Under the pieces are notes generated by a model. It did no database searches, was not told the origin of the DNA, and worked only from the letters and a program-made list of their open reading frames with translations. From positions 2,480,001-2,544,000 of the forward strand of contig NZ_CP133019.1 in assembly GCF_030866805.1 (NCBI RefSeq): DNA of 64,000 nt. The letters run 5' to 3'. The DNA is from Microbacterium terrisoli (GTDB lineage: Bacteria; Actinomycetota; Actinomycetes; Actinomycetales; Microbacteriaceae). Position numbers and translations under genes: made by a program. Below are positions 7,643-18,359 of the stretch, in pieces (positions within the stretch are counted from its first letter, which is position 1; each line of letters opens with the position of its first letter).

Positions 7643-9685
7643 CTACTGCTTCGCGACGAGGGTCAGCACGTCGTAGGTCGCCACGATGTCGTCGTTCTGG
7701 TTGCGGATCACCGCGTCCCAGCGCACCTCGCCGTAGTCGTCGGTCTCGCGAGGCGTGATCTGCTTAGCCGTCAGCGCGACGTGGATGCTGTCGCCCGGTG
7801 AGACCGGGGTGACGAACCGCAGGTTCTCCAGGCCGTAGTTGGCCAGCACCGGCCCGGGCGCCGGATCGACGAACAGGCCCGCGGCGAACGATACGAGAAG
7901 ATAGCCGTGCGCGACGCGCCCCGGAAAGAACGGGTTGGCCGCGGCGGCCTCTTCGTCCATGTGGGCATAGAACGTGTCGCCGGTGAACCGCGCGAACGTC
8001 TCGATGTCGTCGAGGGTGACCTCTCGGCTGGCCGAGGCAAGTTGATCGCCGATGCGCAGCTGCGCCAGCGACTTGCGGAACGGATGCAGACCGTCCGAGG
8101 ACACCCCCGCTCCCGCATGCCACACTCCGGTCAGAGCGGTGAGCATGGCGGGCGAGCCCTGCACCGCCGTGCGCTGCATGAAGTGCAGCACAGCCCGGAT
8201 GCCGCCGAGCTCCTCTCCCCCGCCGGCGCGGCCGGGCCCGCCGTGCACGAGATGCGGAACCGGCGACCCGTGCCCCGTCGAGGTGCGGGCATCGACCGAA
8301 TCGAGGAACAGCACGCGCCCGTTGTAGGCGCCGATGCCGGCCATGAGCTCCGCCGCCACGGCGGGATCGTCGGTTGCGACACTGGTCACGAGCGATCCGC
8401 CGCCGCGGTTGGCAAGCTCCACGGCCTGCGCCACCGTGTCGTAGCCGATCAGCGCCGAAACCGGCCCGAACGCCTCGACCTCGTGCACGGCGGCGGGAGC
8501 ATCCGACCCGAACCCGACCAGGATCGGGTCGATGAACGCGCCGTCCTCGGCCGCACCGCTCGTCCCGTCGGCGCGCACGACCTGGGGCCTCTGCGTCGAG
8601 CCGACCAGCACCTCACCGCCGGCATCCACGAGCGTCTTCACCCCGCGCAGCACCTCGCCGCGCTGCTCGAGCGAGACCAGCGGCCCCATCGTCACGCCTT
8701 CGGCGCGAGGATCACCCACCACGACCTTCTCGGCGAGCTTCTGCCGCAGCGCGGAGGCAACGGCATCCATCGACGACGACGGCACGATGGCCCGCCTGAT
8801 CGCCGTGCACTTCTGGCCGCTCTTGGCGGTGAGCTCCACCATCAGCTGACGAACGAAAGCATCGAAGACCGGAGTGCCCGGTTGCGCGTCGGGCCCCAGG
8901 ATCGACGCGTTGATCGAGTCGGTCTCGCTCATGAACCGCACGCCGTCGGGCGACTGCGCGCGCAGCGAAGCGGCCGTCGAAGCCGACCCGGTGAAGGCCA
9001 CCACGTCCCCCAAGCGCAGCAGGTCGAACACGCCGGGCACCGCACCCGACACCAGTTGCAGCGCGCCGTCGGGCACGACGCCCGACTCGACGAGCATGCG
9101 CACCCACGCCTCGGTGATGTACGCGGTGGGAGTGGCGGGCTTGATGATCGTGGGCACGCCCGCCAGGAATGCGGGGGCGAACTTCTCCAGCGGCCCCCAC
9201 ATCGGAAAGTTGAACGCGTTGATCTGCACGACTGTGCCCGGAAGACGCGTGTAGACGTGTCGCCCGAGGAACGTGCCGTCCTTCGACAGCGATTCGGCCG
9301 GGCCGTCCAGGTAGATCTGCGCGTTGGGCAGCTCGCGCCGGCCCTTCGAGCTGTAGGTGAACAGCACTCCGATGCCGCCGTCGACGTCGATCGCAGCGTC
9401 GCGCACGGTCGAGCCCGCGCGTGCGCTCAGTGCGTACAGCTCGCCCTTGCGGTCGTTCAGCACCGTGCCGAACTGCTTGAGCAGCAGCGCCCGCTGATGG
9501 AACGTCAACGCCCCCAGCGACCGCTGCCCGACGCTGCGCGCGTAGTCCACGGCCCCGGCGAGGTCGACGCCGGAGCTGTCGACCCGCGTGATCTCCTCAC
9601 CGGTCGACGCGTCGCGCACGACGACACCGCCGGCGTCATCCGTCGGGGTCCACCACTCCCCCTGCAGGTAGCTGGGTAGGATCAT
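7643..9685 (-). CDS. paaZ: Bifunctional oxepin-CoA hydrolase / 3-oxo-5,6-dehydrosuberyl-CoA semialdehyde dehydrogenase PaaZ
   Basis: 680-residue fusion of an aldehyde dehydrogenase (about residues 1-520) and a MaoC-like hydratase (about 540-680). It opens the oxepin-CoA ring and oxidises the resulting aldehyde. Seen: the ALDH nucleophile in AKSGQKCTAIRRAIVP (Cys293), and in the MaoC domain TGDTFYAHMDEE with Asp570 and His575 spaced five apart, as in the E. coli enzyme (Asp561/His566 from memory). The length agrees with the family. ATG at 9685 makes an ATGA overlap with the paaH stop. Last gene of the paaF-paaH-paaZ operon. Confidence 0.96.
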   Translation of the reverse strand: MILPSYLQGEWWTPTDDAGGVVVRDASTGEEITRVDSSGVDLAGAVDYARSVGQRSLGALTFHQRALLLKQFGTVLNDRKGELYALSARAGSTVRDAAIDVDGGIGVLFTYSSKGRRELPNAQIYLDGPAESLSKDGTFLGRHVYTRLPGTVVQINAFNFPMWGPLEKFAPAFLAGVPTIIKPATPTAYITEAWVRMLVESGVVPDGALQLVSGAVPGVFDLLRLGDVVAFTGSASTAASLRAQSPDGVRFMSETDSINASILGPDAQPGTPVFDAFVRQLMVELTAKSGQKCTAIRRAIVPSSSMDAVASALRQKLAEKVVVGDPRAEGVTMGPLVSLEQRGEVLRGVKTLVDAGGEVLVGSTQRPQVVRADGTSGAAEDGAFIDPILVGFGSDAPAAVHEVEAFGPVSALIGYDTVAQAVELANRGGGSLVTSVATDDPAVAAELMAGIGAYNGRVLFLDSVDARTSTGHGSPVPHLVHGGPGRAGGGEELGGIRAVLHFMQRTAVQGSPAMLTALTGVWHAGAGVSSDGLHPFRKSLAQLRIGDQLASASREVTLDDIETFARFTGDTFYAHMDEEAAAANPFFPGRVAHGYLLVSFAAGLFVDPAPGPVLANYGLENLRFVTPVSPGDSIHVALTAKQITPRETDDYGEVRWDAVIRNQNDDIVATYDVLTLVAKQ

Positions 9686-10533
9686 CCTTCGCTCCATTCG
9701 TAGAATCCACGGCCGGACTTGCGACCCAGGCGTCCTTCGGCAACCATCCGCCGCAGCAGCTCGGGCGGCGCGAACCGCTCGCCCAGCTGCGCGTGCAGTT
9801 CTTCGGCGATGCCCAGCCGCACATCGAGCCCGACGATGTCGGTCGTGCGCAGGGGGCCCATGGGATGCCGGTACCCCAGCTGCATCGCCGCGTCGATGTC
9901 GGCAGGGCTGGCGACACCCTCCTCGACCATGCGGATGGCCTCCAGGCCCAGCGCGACGCCGAGTCTGCTGGAGGCGAACCCGGGCGCGTCGCGCACGACG
10001 ATCGCGGTCTTGCCGATGCCCTCGACCCACTCCCGCACGCGTGCGGTGACCGCCGGGTCGGTCGCGGCCCCGGTCACGACCTCGACGAGCGACGAAGACG
10101 GCACCGGGTTGAAGAAGTGCATGCCGACGAACCGCTCGGGGTGCCGCACGGTTTCGGCCAGCGCGTCGATCGAGATCGACGACGTGTTCGAGGCGAGCAC
10201 GGCGTCATCGCCGATCACCGCCTCGGCGCGCGCGAAGGCGGCGGCCTTCATGACGCGGTCTTCGGGCACCGCTTCGACGACGAGTGCGACTGAGCTCAGC
10301 GCATCGGCGTCGGTCGTGACGGTGACGGATGCCTCGACCGCGGCGCGATCGCGCTGGAGCGTGCCGCGCTCGGCCGAGCGGCCGATGAGATCACGGATGC
10401 GCTCGGCTGCGGCATCCACCATCTCGTCGTCCCTCTCGATCACCGCGACGTGCGCGCCCGCGCAGGCGAAGGCGTGCGCGATGCCCGCTCCCATGCGCCC
10501 GCCGCCGATGACACCGACCTGTGCGGGGATCAT
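9682..10533 (-). CDS. paaH: 3-hydroxyacyl-CoA dehydrogenase PaaH
   Basis: 283-residue NAD-dependent 3-hydroxyadipyl-CoA dehydrogenase of the lower phenylacetate pathway. The N-terminal Rossmann motif GVIGGGRMGAGIAHAFACAG and the 3HCDH catalytic region (ASNTSSISI, FVGMHFFNPVP with the catalytic His, then VVRDAPGFASSRLG) are intact, followed by the C-terminal GYRHPMGPLRTTDIVGLD dimerisation domain. It is a single-domain-pair enzyme like butyryl-type HBDs, not the fused FadB type. ATGA overlaps at both ends fix the start at 10533 and imply coupling with paaF and paaZ. Confidence 0.92.
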   Translation of the reverse strand: MIPAQVGVIGGGRMGAGIAHAFACAGAHVAVIERDDEMVDAAAERIRDLIGRSAERGTLQRDRAAVEASVTVTTDADALSSVALVVEAVPEDRVMKAAAFARAEAVIGDDAVLASNTSSISIDALAETVRHPERFVGMHFFNPVPSSSLVEVVTGAATDPAVTARVREWVEGIGKTAIVVRDAPGFASSRLGVALGLEAIRMVEEGVASPADIDAAMQLGYRHPMGPLRTTDIVGLDVRLGIAEELHAQLGERFAPPELLRRMVAEGRLGRKSGRGFYEWSEG

Positions 10534-11288
10534 CGCTTGTGCCTGTTGAGGAACGCCGTCATGCGTCGCATCTTCTCTGAGCTCTCGAACAGTTCCGCCT
10601 GCAGTTCGAGGTCGACCGCGGGGTGGTCGGCGGCGCGCAGCGCAGTCTTGGTGTGCCGCACGGCGAGCGGGTCGTTCACGGCGATGCGGTCGGCGAGCGC
10701 GTGGGCGGCGCCCAGCAACTCGCCAGAGGGGTGGATTGCGCTGAGCAGTCCCCATTCGAGAGCCTCGTCGGCACTGAGGATCCGCCCGGTGTACAGCAGT
10801 TCGGCGGCGCGCGCTTCGCCCACCAGCGCCGGCAGGCGCCAGGTCGCGCCCGCCGCGGCGATGATGCCCAGGCCCGTCTCGGGGTTGCCGATCTTGGCCT
10901 GCGGCGACCCGATGCGCAGGTCGGCGGCGAAGGCGAGCTCGGCCCCGCCACCCAACGCGTAGCCGTCGATCGCGGCGATCACCGGCATCGGCAGCTCCCG
11001 AATGCGCATGAACACGCGGGTGTTGATGCCCGCACGCGCCTCGGGCGCACGACGCTGCAGCATCTGTCGGATGTCGGCGCCCGACGCGAACACGCCCCCG
11101 GCGCCGGCGATGATGAGGATGCGAGGGGATGCCTCCAGCTCCGCGCACAGCGCATGCAGGCGATCGACGAGGTCTTGGTCGATCGCGTTGCGCACGCGCG
11201 GCCGGTTCAGCGTCGCCACGACCCGATCGTCGCGGCGCTCGATCAGCAACGGCTCGTCGTGCTGTTCCTGCGTGTCGTCTTCGCCCAC
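10530..11288 (-). CDS. paaF: Enoyl-CoA hydratase, probable PaaF
   Basis: 252-residue crotonase. Both catalytic glutamates expected of a true hydratase are in place: one in GYALGGGAELAFAADL, one in KIGNPETGLGIIAAAGATWR. The oxyanion-forming segment GGVFASGADI is also present. In the pathway PaaF hydrates 2,3-dehydroadipyl-CoA. The start is GTG at 11288 with AGGG seven bases upstream; this leader is directly overlapped by the operator at 11296-11317. First gene of paaF-paaH-paaZ. The C-terminus (TAFLNRHKR) is shorter than in E. coli PaaF, so assignment rests on active-site residues and context. Confidence 0.83.
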   Translation of the reverse strand: MGEDDTQEQHDEPLLIERRDDRVVATLNRPRVRNAIDQDLVDRLHALCAELEASPRILIIAGAGGVFASGADIRQMLQRRAPEARAGINTRVFMRIRELPMPVIAAIDGYALGGGAELAFAADLRIGSPQAKIGNPETGLGIIAAAGATWRLPALVGEARAAELLYTGRILSADEALEWGLLSAIHPSGELLGAAHALADRIAVNDPLAVRHTKTALRAADHPAVDLELQAELFESSEKMRRMTAFLNRHKR

Positions 11289-11295
11289 ACGAATA

Positions 11296-11317
11296 CCCTA
11301 CCGATCGTTCAGGAATT
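11296..11317. promoter_or_regulatory. PaaR-type operator in the paaF-paaR divergent promoter
   Basis: Core TACCGATCGTTCAGGAATT is nearly identical to the operator at 5625-5646. It lies between divergent paaF and the TetR gene, eight bases from the paaF GTG and 27 bases from the regulator GTG, so it can serve both repression of paaFHZ and autoregulation. A TTCAGG inside it may double as the -35 of the regulator gene. Confidence 0.75.
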
Positions 11318-11344
11318 CGCCCACACCCGTGCCAGACTGGAACG

Positions 11345-11938
11345 GTGAGCGAACAGGCGCGGCGCGGCCGCCCCGGGTACGACCGCGACCGGATCCTCGC
11401 CGTCGCGGTCGTGGCGTTCAACGAGCAGGGGTACGACGCGACCTCGGTCGCACACCTGGCCGAGCGCCTCGGCGTGAGCAAGGCGGCGCTGTATCACCAC
11501 TTCGATTCGAAGGAAGAGCTGCTGGCTGTTGCGCTGGAGCGTGCCCTCGGGGGCCTGGAGGCCGTGCTGACCGCCCCTGATGCGGTCTCCGGTCCCGCCT
11601 CGGACCGGCTCGCGGCAGTGCTGCGCGGCGCCGTGCATGTGCTGGCGGACCAGCTGCCGTATGTGACGCTGCTGCTGCGGGTGCGCGGCAACAGCGACAT
11701 CGAGCGGGCCGCCCTGCAGCGACGGCGCGCGTTCGATCAGCGGGTCACCGAACTCGTGCGATCGGCGCAGGCCGAAGGCGCCGTGCGCGCCGACGTCGAC
11801 GCGCGGGTGGCCACGCGGCTCGTGTTCGGCATGGTCAACTCGCTCGTCGAGTGGTATCGGCCGACAGGCCCCGAACGCGCCGGACAGCTCGCCGAGGATG
11901 TGCTCACCGTCGCCCTCGACGGGCTGCGCACCCGCTGA
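11345..11938 (+). CDS. paaR: TetR-family regulator of phenylacetate catabolism (PaaR-type)
   Basis: 197-residue TetR protein. The N-terminal HTH is clear: YDRDRILAVAVVAFNEQGYD, then TSVAHLAERLGVSKAALYHH. The C-terminal effector domain is divergent, as usual. The GTG at 11345 is six bases after a CAGACT -10-like box and no ribosome site is visible, so the transcript may be leaderless. It is divergent from paaF and shares an operator matching the one before paaA, which makes it the obvious regulator of the island, with phenylacetyl-CoA as the probable inducer (known for PaaR). The gene symbol is assigned from context and motif, not from a database match. Confidence 0.85.
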   Translation: MSEQARRGRPGYDRDRILAVAVVAFNEQGYDATSVAHLAERLGVSKAALYHHFDSKEELLAVALERALGGLEAVLTAPDAVSGPASDRLAAVLRGAVHVLADQLPYVTLLLRVRGNSDIERAALQRRRAFDQRVTELVRSAQAEGAVRADVDARVATRLVFGMVNSLVEWYRPTGPERAGQLAEDVLTVALDGLRTR

Positions 11939-11941
11939 CTG

Positions 11942-12916
11942 CTACATCGCGGGCTCGGGCGGCGGGAACAGTGCGTCGATGGCGGCGAGGTCCTCAGCAT
12001 CCGGAGACCATGCCGAACCCGCCGACGCGTTCGCACGCACCTGCTCGGGGCGGGTGGCCCCCGCGATCACGCTCGACAACTCGGGCCGCGACAGCAGCCA
12101 CCCGTAGGTCGCCTCGAGCATCGTGATGCCGCGCTGGTCGCAGAACGCCTGGTAGGCGTCCAGCGCATCCCACGGTGCGTTCTGCCACAGGTGCGGACGC
12201 TGGCGCATGATGCGGCTGTCGTCGGGGCCGCCCGCACGGGTGAATTTGCCGGTGAGCAGGCCGTTCTGCAGCGGGAAGTAGGGAAAGAACCCCAGACCGT
12301 AGCGACGCGCCGCACGCAGCACATTGCGCTCGGCCCCCCGCGCCAGCAGGCTGTACTCGTTCTGCGCCGACACGTACGGCACGCAGTGCTGCTCGCGCGC
12401 GACGAAGTGCGCCTCGGCGATCTGCCAGCCCGAGAAGTTCGAATGCCCGAGGTAGCGCACCTTGCCCTCGCGCACCAGGTCGGTCAAGGCATCCAGCGTC
12501 TCTTCCATGGGCGTGTCGTTGTCGGGCGTGTGCAATTGGTACAGGTCGATCCAGTCGGTCTGCAGACGTCGCAGGGATGCCTCCACCGCCCGCCGCACGT
12601 AGGTGCGCGCGCCGTTCGACGCTCCGTAGGCGAACGGTGCCCCGGAGTGGCCGAACTTGGTGGCCAGCACCACCTCGTCCCGCCGCCCGCGCAGCGCCTG
12701 ACCCATGAGTGTCTCGGAAAGACCTGGTTCTTTGCCGTACATGTCGGCGGTGTCAAGGAACGTGACGCCCGCCTCGATCGCGGCATCGAGCACCGCCTGG
12801 GTGCCCTCGAGCGTCTCGGTGGCCGTGCCCGAGCGGCCGAAGTTGTTGCACCCGAGCCCGACGGCGCTGACCAGGAGTCCGGATGCGCCCACGCGGCGCT
12901 GCTGCAGATCTGTCAC
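11942..12916 (-). CDS. Aldo/keto reductase
   Basis: 324-residue NADPH-dependent reductase of the AKR superfamily (potassium-channel-beta/YghZ-like branch). The catalytic tetrad is visible: Asp and Tyr in FLDTADMYGKEPGLSE, Lys in VVLATKFG, His in DLYQLHTPDNDTPMEETLDA. The cofactor-binding C-terminus has SSVIAGATRPEQV. Start GTG at 12916 is chosen because it matches the usual AKR N-terminus (LGASGLxVSxxGLG), but the purine run GGAGGG directly abuts it, so a slightly later start is possible. It ends three bases from the convergent paaR stop. The natural substrate is unknown. Confidence 0.88.
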   Translation of the reverse strand: MTDLQQRRVGASGLLVSAVGLGCNNFGRSGTATETLEGTQAVLDAAIEAGVTFLDTADMYGKEPGLSETLMGQALRGRRDEVVLATKFGHSGAPFAYGASNGARTYVRRAVEASLRRLQTDWIDLYQLHTPDNDTPMEETLDALTDLVREGKVRYLGHSNFSGWQIAEAHFVAREQHCVPYVSAQNEYSLLARGAERNVLRAARRYGLGFFPYFPLQNGLLTGKFTRAGGPDDSRIMRQRPHLWQNAPWDALDAYQAFCDQRGITMLEATYGWLLSRPELSSVIAGATRPEQVRANASAGSAWSPDAEDLAAIDALFPPPEPAM

Positions 12917-12929
12917 CCCTCCACGGTAT

Positions 12930-13055
12930 CGCCCGACGCCGGCGCTGGGAGGTGCGTACCGAGATCCCGAGCTGCGCGGCAGCGGCGGCATCGGTCATCC
13001 CGAGCACGAGCAGCGACAGCAGCGCGCGGTCCGCCTGGCTCACGCTCGGGCCATC
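12930..13055 (-). pseudogene. Remnant of a helix-turn-helix regulator (LuxR-type C-terminal HTH)
   Basis: About 40 codons between yaaA and the aldo/keto reductase read VSQADRALLSLLVLGMTD, then AAAAAQLGISVRTSQRRRR. This matches the C-terminal HTH found in actinobacterial regulators of the form LTDEAIARQLGVSLRTVQRR. No upstream start or N-terminal domain exists in this frame, since the yaaA coding sequence begins immediately, so it looks like the leftover end of a deleted gene. The frame runs into the start region of the aldo/keto reductase without a stop. Confidence 0.55.
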
Positions 13056-13096
13056 GTGGCCGGCAGGGGGGCGACCACGTCGGAGGGGCGACCGCG

Positions 13097-13846
13097 TCAG
13101 ACGAGCAGGTCGAGCTCGCCGTCGGCGCCGGGGCGCAGCACCTGGCCGGCACCATCCGCCCACCGGCGCAGACCTCCGACCGATCCGATGCGCGGACGCT
13201 CGAACGCCAAGCGCCGCACCAGTTCGCCCTTGGTGTGCTTGTTGAAGTGGTTCAGCGCGCGTACGGTGCCGTCCGACCCCGCGGTGACGACCCGCAGATA
13301 CACGCTGGGCACCTCGGCCGGCACCGGCCCGAGCGCCGCGTAGGCCTCCGAGCGCAGGTCCAGGATGAAGGAGGGGGATGCCGCGGCCAGCGCGGCGGAC
13401 ACCGCATCGGCCCACACCTGCCGCAGCGACTCCAGCCCGGGCAGGCTCGTCCCCGCCGCCAGCCGGTACGCGGGGATCGGGTCCAGGGCACCGACCGGCC
13501 CGAACGGTGCCGAGTGGATCATGACGTGTGCGCCGAGCCAGCGACGGGCAGCGGCATCCATCGTCCCGGCATCCAGTGCGTCATAGAGCACACCCGTGTA
13601 GCGGTCGGCGGCAGGCATCGTCGGCGCCGTGCGCAGGGCGGCGTTGTGCGCGATCTCGCCGCGCTGGCGCGCCGAGAGCTTGAGCACACGGGCGGCTTCG
13701 TCTTCGTCGGCGGCCAGCGCCACCAGCGCGTCGACGACCCGATCGCGATGTGCGGCCAGTTCGGGCAGGGCGAGCCGGCCGTGGTCGAGCACGCGCGAGC
13801 GGCCGCCGGGACGCTTCGTCTCGGACGGCGGCAGCAGGATCAGCAC
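13097..13846 (-). CDS. yaaA: Peroxide-stress protein YaaA (UPF0246/DUF328)
   Basis: 249-residue protein of the YaaA family, which lowers free iron and binds DNA under H2O2 stress in E. coli. It opens with the diagnostic LILLPPSETKRPGG, followed by PAADRYTGVLYDAL, HSAPFGPVGALDPIPAYRL and HFNKHTKGELVRRL, all family hallmarks. GTG at 13846 is preceded by AAGGGGAG at suitable spacing. It reads away from the ATP synthase operon, separated from atpC by a double palindrome. Confidence 0.93.
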   Translation of the reverse strand: MLILLPPSETKRPGGRSRVLDHGRLALPELAAHRDRVVDALVALAADEDEAARVLKLSARQRGEIAHNAALRTAPTMPAADRYTGVLYDALDAGTMDAAARRWLGAHVMIHSAPFGPVGALDPIPAYRLAAGTSLPGLESLRQVWADAVSAALAAASPSFILDLRSEAYAALGPVPAEVPSVYLRVVTAGSDGTVRALNHFNKHTKGELVRRLAFERPRIGSVGGLRRWADGAGQVLRPGADGELDLLV

Positions 13847-13920
13847 GACGACGGCTCCCCTTCTCGCAGCGCCCGGGGCGCGGCATCCTCGGCGCTCAAC
13901 TCATCGAGCGCACACCGAAA

Positions 13921-13966
13921 CGACGAGAGCACATCGATCTGTCGCCAGTTCGATGTGCTCCCGTCG
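13921..13966. terminator. Strong hairpin downstream of atpC
   Basis: 17-base arms (CGACGAGAGCACATCGA and its complement with one A/G difference) around a 12-base loop, about 36 bases after the atpC stop. Probable terminator of the ATP synthase operon. No T-run, as is common in GC-rich Actinobacteria. It overlaps the next palindrome by two bases. Confidence 0.7.
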
Positions 13967-13982
13967 AAATCATATGATTTCG
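13965..13982. repeat. Perfect 18-bp palindrome next to the atp terminator
   Basis: CGAAATCATATGATTTCG is a perfect, AT-rich palindrome that starts on the last two bases of the hairpin at 13921-13966. The arrangement repeats that at 7497-7593 (long hairpin followed immediately by a second palindrome carrying CGAAA/TTTCG ends). Confidence 0.65.
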
Positions 13983-14001
13983 ACCCCAGGCGGGGGCGGG
14001 G

Positions 14002-14262
14002 TCAGGACGCCAGCGCGGCCTGACCTGCCACGATCGTGACGGTGTCGCGCTCCACCGAGATGAAACCGTCCTTGGCCGTGGCCACGACCTTCTCGCCGTC
14101 GGTGCCGGTGATGCGCACCTGACCCTCGGCGAGGATCGCGAGCACGGGCTCGTGGCCGGTCATGTACCCGGCTTCGCCCTCGACGGTCTTGGCGACCACG
14201 AGGGTGGCCTGGCCGGACCAGACCTCTTCTTCGGCCGAGACGAGAGTGACCTGCAGCGGCAT
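14002..14262 (-). CDS. atpC: ATP synthase F1 subunit epsilon (short form)
   Basis: 86-residue epsilon subunit. Only the N-terminal beta-sandwich domain is present (LQVTLVSAEEEVWSGQATLV to TVTIVAGQAALAS); the C-terminal helical hairpin that regulates ATPase activity in longer homologues (about 130 residues) is missing, as in several Actinobacteria. ATG at 14262 is two bases after the atpD stop. An upstream in-frame start would only add sequence overlapping atpD. Last gene of the operon. Confidence 0.93.
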   Translation of the reverse strand: MPLQVTLVSAEEEVWSGQATLVVAKTVEGEAGYMTGHEPVLAILAEGQVRITGTDGEKVVATAKDGFISVERDTVTIVAGQAALAS

Positions 14263-14264
14263 GA

Positions 14265-16636
<2,372 letters not shown>

Positions 16637-16655
16637 GAATGCAGTCCCTAGGGCC

Positions 16656-18296
16656 TCAGCCCCGACGGCCCTTGACGATCTTCTCCTGGTTCACGTCTGC
16701 GGCATCGGCGGCATCGACCTCTTCGTTGCCCACAGCCGTGATCGACTGACCGTCACCCGGCTGGAACTGCGGGATGAAGTCGTCGGTCGCCTTCGTGAGG
16801 GCGGCGACGGTGTCGTCGTCGAGCACATTGGTCGAACGCAGGGTGTCCAGCACCGTGGTGTTGCGGCGCACGTAGTCGATCAGCTCGCGCTCGAAGCGCA
16901 GAACGTCTTCGACGGCGATCGTGTCGAGCTTGCCGTTGGTGCCGGCCCAGATCGAGACGACCTGCTCCTCGACGGGGTACGGCGAGTACTGCGGCTGCTT
17001 GAGCAGCTCGGTCAGACGTGCCCCGCGCTCGAGCTGACGACGGGATGCCGCATCCAGGTCGCTGGCGAACATCGCGAACGCCTGCAGCGAGCGGTACTGC
17101 GCCAGCTCCAGCTTCAGCGTGCCGGAGACCTTCTTGATCGACTTGACCTGGGCGTCGCCGCCGACGCGGGACACCGAGATGCCCACGTCGACCGCGGGGC
17201 GCTGGTTCGCGTTGAACAGGTCCGACTGCAGGAAGATCTGGCCGTCGGTGATCGAGATCACGTTGGTCGGGATGTAGGCCGACACGTCGTTGGCCTTGGT
17301 CTCGATGATCGGCAGACCGGTCATCGAACCTGCACCCAACTCGTCCGACAGCTTCGCGCAACGCTCGAGCAGACGGGAGTGCAGGTAGAACACGTCACCC
17401 GGGTAGGCCTCGCGCCCCGGCGGGCGACGCAGCAGAAGCGACACGGCACGGTAGGCCTCGGCCTGTTTCGACAGGTCGTCGAAGACGATCAGAACGTGCT
17501 TGCCCTGGTACATCCAGTGCTGGCCGATGGCCGAACCGGTGTAGGGAGCCAGGTACTTGAAGCCGGCGGCGTCAGAGGCGGGAGCAGCGACGATCGTCGT
17601 GTAATCCATCGCGCCGGCGTCTTCGAGCGCGCCCTTCACCGAGGCGATGGTCGAGCCCTTCTGGCCGATCGCGACGTAGATGCAGCGAACCTGCTTGTTC
17701 TCGTCGCCGGACTCCCAGTTGGCCTTCTGGTTGATGATCGTGTCGATCGCCAGGGCAGTCTTGCCGGTCTGGCGGTCGCCGATGATCAGCTGACGCTGGC
17801 CGCGGCCGACAGGGATCATGGCGTCGATGGCCTTGATGCCGGTCTGCAGGGGTTCGTGCACGCTCTTGCGCTGCATGACGCCCGGCGCCTGCAGCTCGAG
17901 CGCGCGGCGCCCTTCGGTCGCGATCTCGCCCAAGCCGTCGATGGGGGTGCCCAGCGGGTCCACAACGCGGCCGAGGTACCCGTCGCCCACGGGGACCGAG
18001 AGCACCTCACCGGTGCGGGTGACCTGCTGGCCGGCTTCGATGCCCGTGAAGTCGCCGAGGACGACGACACCGATCTCGCGCTCGTCGAGGTTCAGGGCCA
18101 GGCCCTGCGTGCCGTCCCCGAAGGTGACCAACTCGTTGGCCATGACGCCGGGCAGGCCCTCGACGTGGGCGATGCCGTCGGCCGTGTCAACGACCGTTCC
18201 GACCTCGGTTGCCGCCGCTCCCGTGGGCTCGTATGCAGCGACGAAGTCCTTCAGCGCGTCACGGATGACGTCGGGGCTGATGGAGAGTTCTGCCAT
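16656..18296 (-). CDS. atpA: ATP synthase F1 subunit alpha
   Basis: 546-residue regulatory subunit of F1. Seen: Walker [16 protein letters not shown], the [12 protein letters not shown] lead-in, [15 protein letters not shown] (Walker B equivalent) and the arginine-finger region [18 protein letters not shown], then [10 protein letters not shown]. The C-terminal ~40 residues after [13 protein letters not shown] are an acidic/basic extension often seen in actinobacterial AtpA. Start ATG at 18296 gives [19 protein letters not shown]. Confidence 0.99.
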   Translation of the reverse strand: MAELSISPDVIRDALKDFVAAYEPTGAAATEVGTVVDTADGIAHVEGLPGVMANELVTFGDGTQGLALNLDEREIGVVVLGDFTGIEAGQQVTRTGEVLSVPVGDGYLGRVVDPLGTPIDGLGEIATEGRRALELQAPGVMQRKSVHEPLQTGIKAIDAMIPVGRGQRQLIIGDRQTGKTALAIDTIINQKANWESGDENKQVRCIYVAIGQKGSTIASVKGALEDAGAMDYTTIVAAPASDAAGFKYLAPYTGSAIGQHWMYQGKHVLIVFDDLSKQAEAYRAVSLLLRRPPGREAYPGDVFYLHSRLLERCAKLSDELGAGSMTGLPIIETKANDVSAYIPTNVISITDGQIFLQSDLFNANQRPAVDVGISVSRVGGDAQVKSIKKVSGTLKLELAQYRSLQAFAMFASDLDAASRRQLERGARLTELLKQPQYSPYPVEEQVVSIWAGTNGKLDTIAVEDVLRFERELIDYVRRNTTVLDTLRSTNVLDDDTVAALTKATDDFIPQFQPGDGQSITAVGNEEVDAADAADVNQEKIVKGRRG

Positions 18297-18359
18297 TGTC
18301 TTCCTTTTGTTCGAGGGGCCTCGGCCCCGAAGTCACCGTCTTGCGACGGGAAATCCATG

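Noticed and set aside
9685..10030. Longer start for paaZ upstream of 9685
   Set aside because: It would overlap paaH extensively; the ATGA junction and the 680-residue length match the PaaZ family.
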